A stretch of DNA of 64,000 nucleotides from Frischella perrara (GTDB lineage: Bacteria; Pseudomonadota; Gammaproteobacteria; Enterobacterales; Orbaceae), in NCBI RefSeq assembly GCF_000807275.1, contig NZ_CP009056.1:1055192-1119191 (forward strand), read 5' to 3'. This document shows, one piece after another, positions 26,955 through 35,584 of the stretch; the first letter of the stretch is position 1; each line of letters starts with the position of its first letter. The position numbers and the translations under genes are program-made. Below the pieces are notes generated by a model. That model saw only the letters and a program-made list of their open reading frames with translations, was not told where the DNA came from and searched no databases.

Positions 26955-28313
26955 ATGCTCAATGAACTTAATTTAGCTATCGTAGGCCATACTAATGTTG
27001 GTAAAACGTCATTGTTAAGAACTTTAATACAGGATAGTGATTTAGGGGTTGTTTCTGATAAACCGGGTACTACTCGGCATGTAGAAGCTATCAAATTTTC
27101 GTTAGAACGCGAAAAAAAGATCATTTTCTATGACACACCGGGTTTAGAAGATAGTATTGCATTATTTGATTATGTTCAACGATTAAACAGTGATTTTCCT
27201 AAACAAGATGGCATTGATAAACTACAACAATTCCTTACTAGTCCCGAAGCAAATTATCAGTTTGAACAAGAAGCAAAAGTCATTCGCCAAGTATTAAACA
27301 GTCATGCAGCTATTTATGTTATTGATATTAGAGAACCTGTATTAGAAAAATATCATGATGAATTAGCTTTATTAGCATACAGTGATAAACCGATTTTAGC
27401 TGTATTGAATTTTGTGGCTGAAGCCTCACCTTATGAATCGGCTTGGAAACAATTATTATCACGCGTTGGAATTCATATGCAAGTTCGATTTGATGCGGTG
27501 TTTCCATCCATTGAGGGAGAACAGCGATTATATCATAGCTTATCGTTATTGTTAGATTCTGCCAGTAGCATACTTAATATGTGGCAAGCACATTTAGAAC
27601 AACAACGACAAACGCGTCAACAAACCGCTAAATTAATCATAGCCGAAGCATTAGTAGATGTTACTGCGTATGCGGAAAAAGCAAAGGAAAATATTGAATC
27701 AATTGCAAAGCAGATGCAAGAAAAAGTCCGTAAACGTGAACAACGGGCTATTGATGATTTATTAAATTTATATTGTTTTTCCGTTGGCTATGATAGTGAA
27801 GAAAATCTACCTTTAGTTAAAGGACGCTTTTCAAGCGATTTATTTAATTTTGAAGCGATTAAATTAGTAGGCATCAGTGTTAGTAAAGGAGTCATGTCGG
27901 GAGCAACAATAGGAGCAGGAATTGATTTAGCCTTAGGAGGCATTACGCTTGGGACTGCAACGATTATTGGTGCAACATTAGGTGGTTTGGCTCAAGTTGC
28001 TAAGCATTACAGCAAAAATATTAAGCATCGTTTATCCGGTTATACCAAAATGAGTATTGATGATACAGTCATTTGTTTTTTATCCCTTCGTTTAATACAG
28101 TTGATGGTTAGTTTAGCAAACAGAGCTCATGCTGATCGCCGTCCAATCATCCTAGCTAAATTGAAAGACTCTTCTTGGCAAAAAGGTAAATTACCTAAAT
28201 CCTTACAAGTTAGCCGAATACATCAAGAGTGGTCTACATTAAATAAGTTTAATATTAGACGGTATAGTCAGCAGCGACAAGAGGTAATTAACAATGTGGC
28301 AGATGAATTATGA
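26955..28313 (+). CDS. GTPase with C-terminal DUF3482 domain
   Basis: 452 residues. The N-terminal Era-like GTPase domain has P-loop GHTNVGKTS near residue 11, a switch I threonine in DKPGTTRH, and G3 motif DTPGLED near 57. The usual NKxD is not evident; VLNFVAEAS occupies that region near 150, so nucleotide specificity may be relaxed. The C-terminal ~200 residues, with a glycine-rich GATIGAGIDLALGGITLG hairpin that could touch the membrane, belong to DUF3482. It is coupled to the DUF2868 gene and overlaps the next gene by 20 nt, so all three are probably co-expressed. Confidence 0.85.
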   Translation: MLNELNLAIVGHTNVGKTSLLRTLIQDSDLGVVSDKPGTTRHVEAIKFSLEREKKIIFYDTPGLEDSIALFDYVQRLNSDFPKQDGIDKLQQFLTSPEANYQFEQEAKVIRQVLNSHAAIYVIDIREPVLEKYHDELALLAYSDKPILAVLNFVAEASPYESAWKQLLSRVGIHMQVRFDAVFPSIEGEQRLYHSLSLLLDSASSILNMWQAHLEQQRQTRQQTAKLIIAEALVDVTAYAEKAKENIESIAKQMQEKVRKREQRAIDDLLNLYCFSVGYDSEENLPLVKGRFSSDLFNFEAIKLVGISVSKGVMSGATIGAGIDLALGGITLGTATIIGATLGGLAQVAKHYSKNIKHRLSGYTKMSIDDTVICFLSLRLIQLMVSLANRAHADRRPIILAKLKDSSWQKGKLPKSLQVSRIHQEWSTLNKFNIRRYSQQRQEVINNVADEL

Positions 28314-28791
28314 TAGATTGGTTAAATTAAGAAATATATTACTGTTTTTGCTTCTTTTTTTCTCAGGTCTAACATCTTGTAGTACAGTGTCGGATTTATA
28401 TGATGATAATAATTCAGATCCACATATTGTAAAAAACATTGAATCTTTCTACCATGATTGGGTAAAAACGCCTTATCGCTATGGTGGTAATAGCCCTAAA
28501 GGGACGGACTGTTCAGGTTTAACTAAAATATTTTATCAACAAAAAGTGGGAAAAACGTTACCGCGGATAACAACTAAACAAGCTAGAATTGGTAAAGAGG
28601 TCAATCAATTATCCGCAGGCGATTTGGTTTTTTTTAAGAGTGGTCGTGGCACTACAGGCTTACATGTCGGTATTTACTATAAAAATGGTTTATTTTTGCA
28701 TGTATCTTCTAAAAAAGGCGTACAATATGCTAATTTGAAAGACGACTATTGGCGTAAAAAATATTGGAAAGCTCGTCGCATTATTGATTAA
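28294..28791 (+). CDS. NlpC/P60-family lipoprotein endopeptidase
   Basis: 165 residues. The hydrophobic signal (LLFLLLFFSGLTSC) ends in a lipobox, so it is anchored to the periplasmic face of a membrane. The NlpC/P60 domain has the catalytic Cys73 in GTDCSGL and His124 in GLHVGIY, with PYRYGGNSPKG before it. Relatives such as MepS cut cell-wall cross-links. GAGGT sits 8 nt before the ATG, inside the preceding GTPase gene, which it overlaps by 20 nt. That linkage to a DUF2868/DUF3482 pair is notable. Cell-wall substrate not proven here. Confidence 0.88.
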   Translation: MWQMNYDRLVKLRNILLFLLLFFSGLTSCSTVSDLYDDNNSDPHIVKNIESFYHDWVKTPYRYGGNSPKGTDCSGLTKIFYQQKVGKTLPRITTKQARIGKEVNQLSAGDLVFFKSGRGTTGLHVGIYYKNGLFLHVSSKKGVQYANLKDDYWRKKYWKARRIID

Positions 28792-29157
28792 AGTGACTTT
28801 TTGATTATCCAAGGAAAGCCATTTTGCAATAGTTTCGCTATTAATGGTTGTAATTCTGCCTTGGATTAATCATTATCAAATTTCAATGGACTAATCTCAT
28901 TGTTAGAGTGAAATAATCAATGAGAAAATATATCTTATTATGTCTAGTTTTTTACTATGAAGGGTCTGAATTAACATTGTTTATAGTAATGTCACTAACT
29001 TTTTATCAAAGTAAATTAAGTTTAAAATAAATTTGTTATCCCAAATCATCGGTAAAATTATGTTATGATATAACTTTATTTTACCGTATTGTCAGCATCC
29101 ATTTAAATAACCATTTTTTAGATGATGGTTAAGCGTTATAGGATTATCTTATCTATT
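28792..29157. other. Intergenic region with a nested inverted repeat, upstream of dnaX
   Basis: 28803-28871 can fold as an outer stem (GATTATCCAAGG with CCTTGGATTAATC) enclosing an inner hairpin (CCATT..AATAG-TTTCG-CTATT.AATGG). It lacks a T-tract. A TATGATATAA sequence at 29063-29072 could be the -10 region of the dnaX promoter. Confidence 0.4.
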
Positions 29158-31206
29158 ATGAGTTATCAAGTATTAGCCAGAAAATGGCGACCAAAATCGT
29201 TTAGTGAAGTTGTTGGACAGGAGAACGTATTAACAATTTTATCTAATGCCTTATCGCTAGGTCGTATTCATCATGCTTATCTTTTTTCTGGTACTCGTGG
29301 GGTAGGTAAGACGTCAATAGCGCGTTTACTGGCGAAAGGATTAAATTGTGAAGCAGGCATTACCGCCACACCGTGTGGCGTATGTGATAACTGTCAGGAT
29401 ATTGATCAAGGTCGATTTGTTGATTTACTTGAAATAGATGCGGCTTCTCGAACTAAAGTAGAAGATACACGTGAAATTCTTGATAACGTTCAGTATTTAC
29501 CCACTAAAGGTCGTTTCAAAGTCTACTTAATTGATGAAGTGCATATGTTATCACGCAGTAGTTTTAATGCCCTTTTAAAAACGCTTGAAGAGCCACCAGA
29601 ACATGTAAAATTTTTACTTGCGACTACTGATCCGCAAAAGCTGCCGGTTACGATTTTATCACGTTGTTTACATTTACATTTGAATGTACTGGATCTGCAA
29701 GTGATCGAAAATCAATTAGTTAAAATTCTACAAGTTGAACAAATCAAGCAGGAAGAAAAAGCTATTCATTTATTAGCAAAAGCCGCTAATGGAAGCATGA
29801 GAGATGCATTAAGCTTGACAGATCAGGCAATAGCTTTAGGTAATGGTGAAGTAACTTCATCAGCGGTTATTGCTATGCTTGGAACTTTGGATCAAACCAT
29901 CCCATTTTCCTTAATTGAAGCGCTCTATCATGAAGACGGTAGTGCATTAATGCAACAATTAGAAATGGCCGCTAAACAAGGTGCCGACTGGGATACATTA
30001 TTAGTAGATACGATTACGCTTTTACATCAAATTGCTTTTTTACAAATTGTTCCGACGGCATTAGGGGACTATATTGATGATCTAGAGCGTATCCGCTATT
30101 TAGCACAAGTAATATCACCAAACGATATTCAATTGTTTTATCAAATTCTATTAGATGGGCGGAAAGATCTGAGTTATGCTCCAGATAAAAAACTTGGCGT
30201 CGAAATGAGTTTTTTAAGAGCATTAGCCTTTATTCCCAAAAATAAAAATTCAGCATCTACGACGGAAACTGTGGTTAACACGAGTGTTTCTAATCAACAA
30301 ACAAAACAAAACTCATCACAAGATACATCGAAGATGATATCGACAGTAATGCCACAAATTACCGATGATAAGAACACGTCGTTATCAACACAAGCTTCAG
30401 AGCAGTCAACGATAAAAAATGCCACAGCTACTGTAGTATCGGATGAAACACAATCCATTTTAGCAGCACGACAGCGATTAATTGATGGTGAGAAAAACCT
30501 AAAAAAGTCTAAACAGGTTGAATTTATTCAACCTGAAAAACAACCAGCTCAAGCAAAAGCTAACATTAAAACCAAACAAACTAAATCTCAATCAACTATT
30601 TTAACTGAAACAAATAGCGAACCAGTTGATAGTTTTACCAACAAAAAAGAGCTAAATGATGATGGTGTTGATAGTGAAGATACCGCAGAGACCTACCAAT
30701 GGCAATTTAGTGATCACTTTACACCGGTAATAGATACGAATTTAGATGCTAAATCTGTAAGATCAACATTTGAAGAAGAAAAAACGCCAGAATTGATGGA
30801 AAAGTTAATTCAAGAAGCGGTCAAAATCGATCCGTGGAGTGCAGAGATTGAAACGTTGATGTTGCCACCATTAATAAAACAGATCGCTATCAATACTTTT
30901 TTACAACAGATCAGTGATCAACATTTAATATTGCATGTCAGATCTCGAGCAGCGCATTTAATTAAGCATCAAACAAATGTTAAACGTTTAAATGAAGCCT
31001 TGTCAAAATCTAGGCAGCAATCATTAAAAATAGAAATAGTCATTGATGATGATAAAACTCAAGCTACACCGGTTGAAGTTCGAGAAACGATATATCAGGA
31101 AAAACGACAGCAAGCGATATCAGCAATCAATAAAGATAGTAAAGTGGCAATGATATGTCAATTTTTTGAAGCAAAGATTGATGATAATAGTATTCATCCA
31201 GTATAA
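29158..31206 (+). CDS. dnaX: DNA polymerase III subunit tau (and gamma by frameshift)
   Basis: I start at 29158 (MSYQVLARKWRPKSF, as in E. coli), giving tau of 682 residues; the frame is open 12 codons further upstream. Walker A is in SGTRGVGKTS (residues ~45). The zinc module has CGVCDNC, followed by LIDEVHMLSRSSFNALLKTLEEPP and the SRC sensor LSRCLHLHL. The C-terminal third (from ~550) is the tau-specific part that binds polymerase and DnaB. The low-complexity linker carries a programmed frameshift signal at 30487-30535. tau and gamma form the clamp loader with delta and delta'. Downstream order dnaX-ybaB-recR is conserved apart from an inserted gene. Confidence 0.96.
   Translation: MSYQVLARKWRPKSFSEVVGQENVLTILSNALSLGRIHHAYLFSGTRGVGKTSIARLLAKGLNCEAGITATPCGVCDNCQDIDQGRFVDLLEIDAASRTKVEDTREILDNVQYLPTKGRFKVYLIDEVHMLSRSSFNALLKTLEEPPEHVKFLLATTDPQKLPVTILSRCLHLHLNVLDLQVIENQLVKILQVEQIKQEEKAIHLLAKAANGSMRDALSLTDQAIALGNGEVTSSAVIAMLGTLDQTIPFSLIEALYHEDGSALMQQLEMAAKQGADWDTLLVDTITLLHQIAFLQIVPTALGDYIDDLERIRYLAQVISPNDIQLFYQILLDGRKDLSYAPDKKLGVEMSFLRALAFIPKNKNSASTTETVVNTSVSNQQTKQNSSQDTSKMISTVMPQITDDKNTSLSTQASEQSTIKNATATVVSDETQSILAARQRLIDGEKNLKKSKQVEFIQPEKQPAQAKANIKTKQTKSQSTILTETNSEPVDSFTNKKELNDDGVDSEDTAETYQWQFSDHFTPVIDTNLDAKSVRSTFEEEKTPELMEKLIQEAVKIDPWSAEIETLMLPPLIKQIAINTFLQQISDQHLILHVRSRAAHLIKHQTNVKRLNEALSKSRQQSLKIEIVIDDDKTQATPVEVRETIYQEKRQQAISAINKDSKVAMICQFFEAKIDDNSIHPV
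30487..30535 (+). promoter_or_regulatory. Programmed -1 ribosomal frameshift signal of dnaX
   Basis: A Shine-Dalgarno-like GGTGAG (30487-30492) lies 8 nt before the slippery heptamer A AAA AAG (30501-30507), in the correct CTA AAA AAG phase. Six bases later a perfect 10-bp hairpin begins: CAGGTTGAAT (30514-30523), TT, ATTCAACCTG (30526-30535). After slippage the next codons are GTC and TAA, giving a predicted gamma of 451 residues. All three elements match the E. coli dnaX signal in kind and spacing. Confidence 0.9.
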
Positions 31207-31252
31207 TGCAGTGTTTTTTTATTAATTAATTTATTTATTATGAGGAATTAAC

Positions 31253-31591
31253 ATGTTTTCTGGTGGAAAAGGTGGTCTTGGCAATTTAATGAAACAAGCT
31301 CAGCAAATGCAAGCGCGAATGCAAAAAGTGCAAGAAGAGATCGCACAAATGGAAGTAACAGGAGAATCAGGAGCAGGTCTAGTAAAGGTGACTGTAAATG
31401 GTGCCCACAATTGTCGTCGTGTTACTATTGATCCTTCATTATTTGCTGATGATGATAAAGATATGTTAGAAGATTTAATTGCCGCAGCATTCAATGATGC
31501 AAGCCGACGATTAGAAGATGCGCAAAAAGAAAAAATGTCGCAAGTAACCGGTGGAATGCCTTTACCTCCTGGTTTTAAAATGCCATTTTAA
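31253..31591 (+). CDS. ybaB: Nucleoid-associated protein YbaB/EbfC
   Basis: 112 residues; E. coli YbaB has 109. It opens with [25 protein letters not shown], the helical dimerisation arm. It continues with [14 protein letters not shown] [19 protein letters not shown] and ends with [15 protein letters not shown]. It binds DNA as a dimer. GAGGAA lies 7 nt upstream of the ATG. It is placed 46 nt after dnaX, as in many gammaproteobacteria. Confidence 0.95.
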   Translation: MFSGGKGGLGNLMKQAQQMQARMQKVQEEIAQMEVTGESGAGLVKVTVNGAHNCRRVTIDPSLFADDDKDMLEDLIAAAFNDASRRLEDAQKEKMSQVTGGMPLPPGFKMPF

Positions 31592-31600
31592 GAGGATATT

Positions 31601-32563
31601 ATGTATATTCGCTCACCGCTATTATTTTCAAGCATTTTTTTTATTGTAATATTACTTAGCAATATTGTTTATTTTGAATTGCCAAATAAGATGAATTTTA
31701 TTGAAATTATTTATTTGCAATTTATGCCTAATCTAACATTTTTTTTCTTTACTTTATTGCTAACTAGTTTCTTTTTTAATAAAAATGGTTCACAAACCTT
31801 TATAAAAGGAAAGCGTAATAACATCATTATATTGGCGCTGCTTTATTCAGTAATTTTTTTTGTAGTCAATTTTTTAATAAAACAATTAATTATTAAATGG
31901 ACTTCAGTTACTGTTATAAAAATGTATAAATTCAAGTCCTCAATGGGCACAAATGAAATTGAACAAATATTTAACATTATAGTGACATTAGTTTCATGTC
32001 CATGGACATTAATTATTAATGGAATTATCTTAATGTTATTAATACGTTACGCTAATAACTATTATCAGAAAATATCCGGAAATAAAATAGAAATAAATAC
32101 CAATCTTAGAGAAGAAAATGAAATTGAATCTCGTAAGTTGTATGGTGTTATATACGGTTCTATATTTTGTATAGTGACATATGGCCTTATCATAAATATT
32201 TATTCGCCATTAATTTTAACAATTCTTAACGCAGATATTTATTATAAACAATATACTGATATGAGTATGATGTTAATAATGGTATCGAGTTTAGTAATAA
32301 CAGCAATAAATTTTACAATATTATATTGTAACTGCCTGAAATACATCAAAAAAAGTTATCAATGGGTTCCTACAAGCAGTTTGTTACCATCTGCTGGTTT
32401 AACAACTTTTTTATTTGGTTTAGGTATAATCATAACAAGTTTGATAATGATACCTTTCATAGTGATATTTAAATCATATTTATTATTTATTTGTTGGGCT
32501 TGCTTCGGATTTGTTTTGCTTTATTTTATAAGCCGTTATTTTATTAAACGATATTTCGGATAA
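31601..32563 (+). CDS. Uncharacterised multi-pass membrane protein between ybaB and recR
   Basis: 320 residues with about seven hydrophobic segments: ~8-28, 45-60, 75-100, 130-155, 188-210, 225-245 and 265-310. Composition is strongly Ile/Phe/Asn-rich and I recognise no family. AAGAGGA precedes the ATG and the gap to ybaB is only 9 nt, so it is probably translated from the dnaX-ybaB transcript. In E. coli ybaB is followed directly by recR, so this gene looks like a lineage-specific insertion. The C-terminus is basic (YFIKRYFG). Confidence 0.65.
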   Translation: MYIRSPLLFSSIFFIVILLSNIVYFELPNKMNFIEIIYLQFMPNLTFFFFTLLLTSFFFNKNGSQTFIKGKRNNIIILALLYSVIFFVVNFLIKQLIIKWTSVTVIKMYKFKSSMGTNEIEQIFNIIVTLVSCPWTLIINGIILMLLIRYANNYYQKISGNKIEINTNLREENEIESRKLYGVIYGSIFCIVTYGLIINIYSPLILTILNADIYYKQYTDMSMMLIMVSSLVITAINFTILYCNCLKYIKKSYQWVPTSSLLPSAGLTTFLFGLGIIITSLIMIPFIVIFKSYLLFICWACFGFVLLYFISRYFIKRYFG

Positions 32564-32639
32564 TATTAAGATTATTAGCTAATCAATAATATATTTATGT
32601 TTGGTCTCTTTTTTAATTGCTTAATTCATTGGTCTTAAA

Positions 32640-33248
32640 ATGCAAATTAGTTCTTTATTAGAATCTTTAATTGAAGGTCTACGCTGTTTACCTGGTGTGG
32701 GACCTAAATCTGCGCAGAGAATGGCTTATCATTTATTGCAACGCGATCGCAAAGGGGGAATGAATCTGGCAGAATTATTACAAAATGCCATGATTAATAT
32801 TGGTCATTGTCAGGATTGTCGAACCTTTACCGAGCAAGAAAAGTGCCGCATTTGTGTCAGTTCTAAACGCCAGCAAAGTACACAATTATGCATTGTTGAA
32901 ACACCATCAGATATATTGGCCATTGAACAAACCGGACAATACAGCGGACGTTACTTTGTATTACTTGGTCATTTATCACCAATAGATGGCATTGGTCCGA
33001 ACGAAATAGGATTAGATAAGTTAAAGCAAAGGCTAGCTAATGAGACTATTAATGAAGTCATATTAGCAACAAATCCGACTATAGAAGGAGAGGCAACCGC
33101 AAATATCATTGCGCAAATGTGTGCTGAATTAGATATCATTGCGACACGTATTGCACATGGTGTGCCCGTTGGTGGCGATTTAGAAACCGTTGATGGAACA
33201 ACACTATCACATTCATTTTTAGGCAGACAGAAAATTGATCTCAATTAG
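32640..33248 (+). CDS. recR: Recombination protein RecR
   Basis: 202 residues, standard length. The N-terminal helix-hairpin-helix has [21 protein letters not shown]. The Cys4 zinc finger is [16 protein letters not shown]. The Toprim domain has [26 protein letters not shown] and [15 protein letters not shown], and the C-terminus [17 protein letters not shown]. It partners RecO (also in this window) in loading RecA onto SSB-coated gaps. It begins 76 nt after the inserted membrane protein gene. A clear Shine-Dalgarno sequence is missing. Confidence 0.95.
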   Translation: MQISSLLESLIEGLRCLPGVGPKSAQRMAYHLLQRDRKGGMNLAELLQNAMINIGHCQDCRTFTEQEKCRICVSSKRQQSTQLCIVETPSDILAIEQTGQYSGRYFVLLGHLSPIDGIGPNEIGLDKLKQRLANETINEVILATNPTIEGEATANIIAQMCAELDIIATRIAHGVPVGGDLETVDGTTLSHSFLGRQKIDLN

Positions 33249-33455
33249 AAATACAGATTTCTTATCTTATTAATTTATTTTCTACGAAGAGTCATTTAAA
33301 AATGAATAGAAATTGTAATTTTAGTAACAGTTATGAATGGCTAATTTGTTAACTTATAGCTCATAATTACGTATTGTTTTTAATATTAATTTAAAAATTA
33401 ACACATTTATAAAAATTGTAAAATATATAAGGGTTATGACAACTAGGAGCAGGAT

Positions 33456-34277
33456 ATGACTTATAAAGCTGTGGCATTTGATATGGATGGTACCCTTTTA
33501 AATAACCAAAGACTGATTTTACCTGAAACTGTTTCAGTATTAAATCAACTAAAACAAATGGGGATTAAGGTAATTTTAGTTACAGGTCGTCACCATTCTA
33601 TGATTTATCCTTATTACCATCAATTACAATTAGCGACGCCTGCTATTTGCTGTAATGGATCTTATCTTTATGATTTTAATAAATGCATGGCTTTTGATGC
33701 TAACCCATTAACGAAAACACAAGCTAAAACATTACTCAATTTAGTTAATGAATATAATATTCATACATTAATCTATACTGATCAATATATCACCTATGAA
33801 GTGTTGGATGATCATCTAGAAGGTATATTTGAATGGATTGACACTTTACCAACACAATTAAAACCAGAATTTGTGAAAGTAAATAGTTTTCTAGATGTAA
33901 TTAATGATGCTAAAAAGGTATTCAAATTCGCTACAAGTTCTCATGATATTCCTGCATTAAAAGCATTTTCTGCAGCAGTTGAAGCGCAAGGCGATTTTGA
34001 GTGTGAATGGTCTTGGGTAAATCGTGCTGATGTTGCCGCCAAAGGTAATAGTAAAGGCAAAGGATTGGCTAATTGGGCAAATTATGAAGGAATACCATTG
34101 GAACAAATCATTGCTTTTGGTGATAACTATAACGATCTTTCAATGCTAAAAATGGCCGGTTTGGGCATTGCAATGGGTAATGCTGATGAAGAAATAAAGC
34201 AACAAGTAGATCGTGTTATTGGTGATAATAATACACCAACTATTGCTGAAGAATTAACAAGACTGTTTTTAAAATAA
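33456..34277 (+). CDS. ybhA: HAD-family phosphatase, YbhA-type (pyridoxal phosphatase-like)
   Basis: 273 residues, matching E. coli YbhA (272) throughout. Motif I is AFDMDGTLLNN (residues ~8), motif II is VTGRHHSMI, the cap domain spans ~85-190 with FECEWSWVNRADVAAKGNSKGKGL, and motif IV is AFGDNYNDLSML. YbhA-type Cof phosphatases remove phosphate from pyridoxal 5'-phosphate and some sugar phosphates. AGGAGC is 7 nt upstream of the start. The stop codon is immediately followed by the truC ATG, so the two are an operon. Confidence 0.88.
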   Translation: MTYKAVAFDMDGTLLNNQRLILPETVSVLNQLKQMGIKVILVTGRHHSMIYPYYHQLQLATPAICCNGSYLYDFNKCMAFDANPLTKTQAKTLLNLVNEYNIHTLIYTDQYITYEVLDDHLEGIFEWIDTLPTQLKPEFVKVNSFLDVINDAKKVFKFATSSHDIPALKAFSAAVEAQGDFECEWSWVNRADVAAKGNSKGKGLANWANYEGIPLEQIIAFGDNYNDLSMLKMAGLGIAMGNADEEIKQQVDRVIGDNNTPTIAEELTRLFLK

Positions 34278-34997
34278 ATGATATTTGATATTCTTTACCA
34301 AGATCAAAACCTAATTGCCATTAATAAACCATCTGGTTGGTTAGTACATCGAAGCTGGCTTGATCGACATGAAAAAGTCGTCATCATGCAAACATTACGT
34401 GATCAAATTGGTCAACATGTCTATCCAATTCATCGATTAGATCGTCCAACTTCTGGCGTATTACTCTTTGCGCTATCAAGTGAAGTTGCGAATTTAATGG
34501 CAATGCAATTTGCCCATCATCAACCACAAAAAACCTATCATGCTATTGTTAGAGGTTTTATTCAACAAGCTGATACTATCGACTATCCTCTTGTTGAGGA
34601 ATTGGATAAAATTGCGGATAAATTCGCCAATCAGAAAAAACCGGCTCAATCTGCAATTACCCATTATAAACCTTTAAGTAAGATCGAAATTCCGGTTGCT
34701 GTAGGTAAATTTGCTACAGCTCGTTATAGCTTAGTAGAATTAAAACCACTAACTGGACGTAAACACCAATTACGGCGACATATGAAGCATATTTTTCATC
34801 CCATAATTGGGGATAGTAAGCATGGTGATCTTCATCAAAATAGAGCATTTAACCGTTATTTTGATGTGAAACGACTAATGCTACACGCGAGTGAGCTGAT
34901 TTTTAGCCATCCAATCAATCAAAAGTTATTATCAATTAAAGCCCCGTTTGATCAGCAATGGTTAACGATATTAGAACAATTTGATAATAAGGATTAA
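34278..34997 (+). CDS. truC: tRNA pseudouridine(65) synthase TruC
   Basis: 239 residues. It carries the RluA-family catalytic motif HRLDRPTSGVLLFA with Asp about 56, the N-terminal INKPSGWLVHRSWLDR that distinguishes TruC, and the C-terminal LKPLTGRKHQLRRHMKH. It makes pseudouridine 65 in tRNA-Ile1 and tRNA-Asp. It starts at the base after the ybhA stop, implying coupled translation. The 3' boundary of the chromosomal backbone lies just downstream, where integrase and toxin sequences begin. Confidence 0.93.
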   Translation: MIFDILYQDQNLIAINKPSGWLVHRSWLDRHEKVVIMQTLRDQIGQHVYPIHRLDRPTSGVLLFALSSEVANLMAMQFAHHQPQKTYHAIVRGFIQQADTIDYPLVEELDKIADKFANQKKPAQSAITHYKPLSKIEIPVAVGKFATARYSLVELKPLTGRKHQLRRHMKHIFHPIIGDSKHGDLHQNRAFNRYFDVKRLMLHASELIFSHPINQKLLSIKAPFDQQWLTILEQFDNKD

Positions 34998-35209
34998 TTC
35001 AACTCTCTCATTGACCATTAATTCACTATTCTTTGATATTTGTTAACATCCATTTAAATAGTCTAAACCTAATATAACTAAGGATTAAACGCTATTCTAA
35101 AGCCTCGCAAATATCAATAAGGTATATTTACAACCAAAATTCTTAGGCATACAAATACAATACACATATAAACTCTATACCTAAAATTATTATGGTAAGA
35201 GGAACTTTG
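34998..35209. other. Intergenic region between truC and the decayed integrase
   Basis: No gene, tRNA or terminator with a convincing stem was recognised. This is the right-hand edge of the backbone block, where a tRNA attachment site might be expected, but none is visible. Confidence 0.4.
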
Positions 35210-35584
35210 CCCTTAACAGTTACACCGATAAAAACTGCCAAGCTAAAAGATAAAAACTATTCTTTATTTGACTGTGCGGAATGTATCTTTTTAATTAAAG
35301 CAAATAATTCTATGATTTGGCGATTTGAGTATTCGTGCCCGTATGCTAAGGAAGGGGTATGAATTAACTTTGGTAGTGTTCCTGAAGTCTCATTATAATA
35401 AACAAGAAAGCTAACAGATGAAGCACGCAAACAGAAAAAGCAAAGCACCAAAATTGCCCAATGTATGCAATTGCTTGCTTTGACTAGAATTGAATTACAA
35501 ACGCACTACTTAATTGTGTCTGCAACTATTAATAATGCTCGAATAAATGAAAATACTAGGGCAAAAGACCGGAAATTAACTTAA
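35210..35584 (+). pseudogene. Decayed tyrosine-recombinase integrase, N-terminal part
   Basis: A single frame with internal stops reads PLTVTPIKTAKLKDKNYSLF, then MIWRFEYS, then NFGSVPEVSL, then TRKLTDEARKQ. This is the order of the DUF4102 N-terminal domain of P4-type phage/island integrases (xxLTdtaIknAKpkdk...L.DggGL.L.V...GsKyWrf.Y, then lGxYPexSLkeARe). In-frame stops lie at about 35360 and 35393-35398. The frame continues without catalytic motifs to 35584, exactly where the long inverted repeat begins. The rest of the integrase is missing. It suggests the toxin locus lies in or replaced an integrated element. Confidence 0.65.

Noticed and set aside
35257..35451. Minus-strand 64-codon frame
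   Set aside because: It is antisense to the recognisable integrase remnant, which has protein-level matches on the plus strand.
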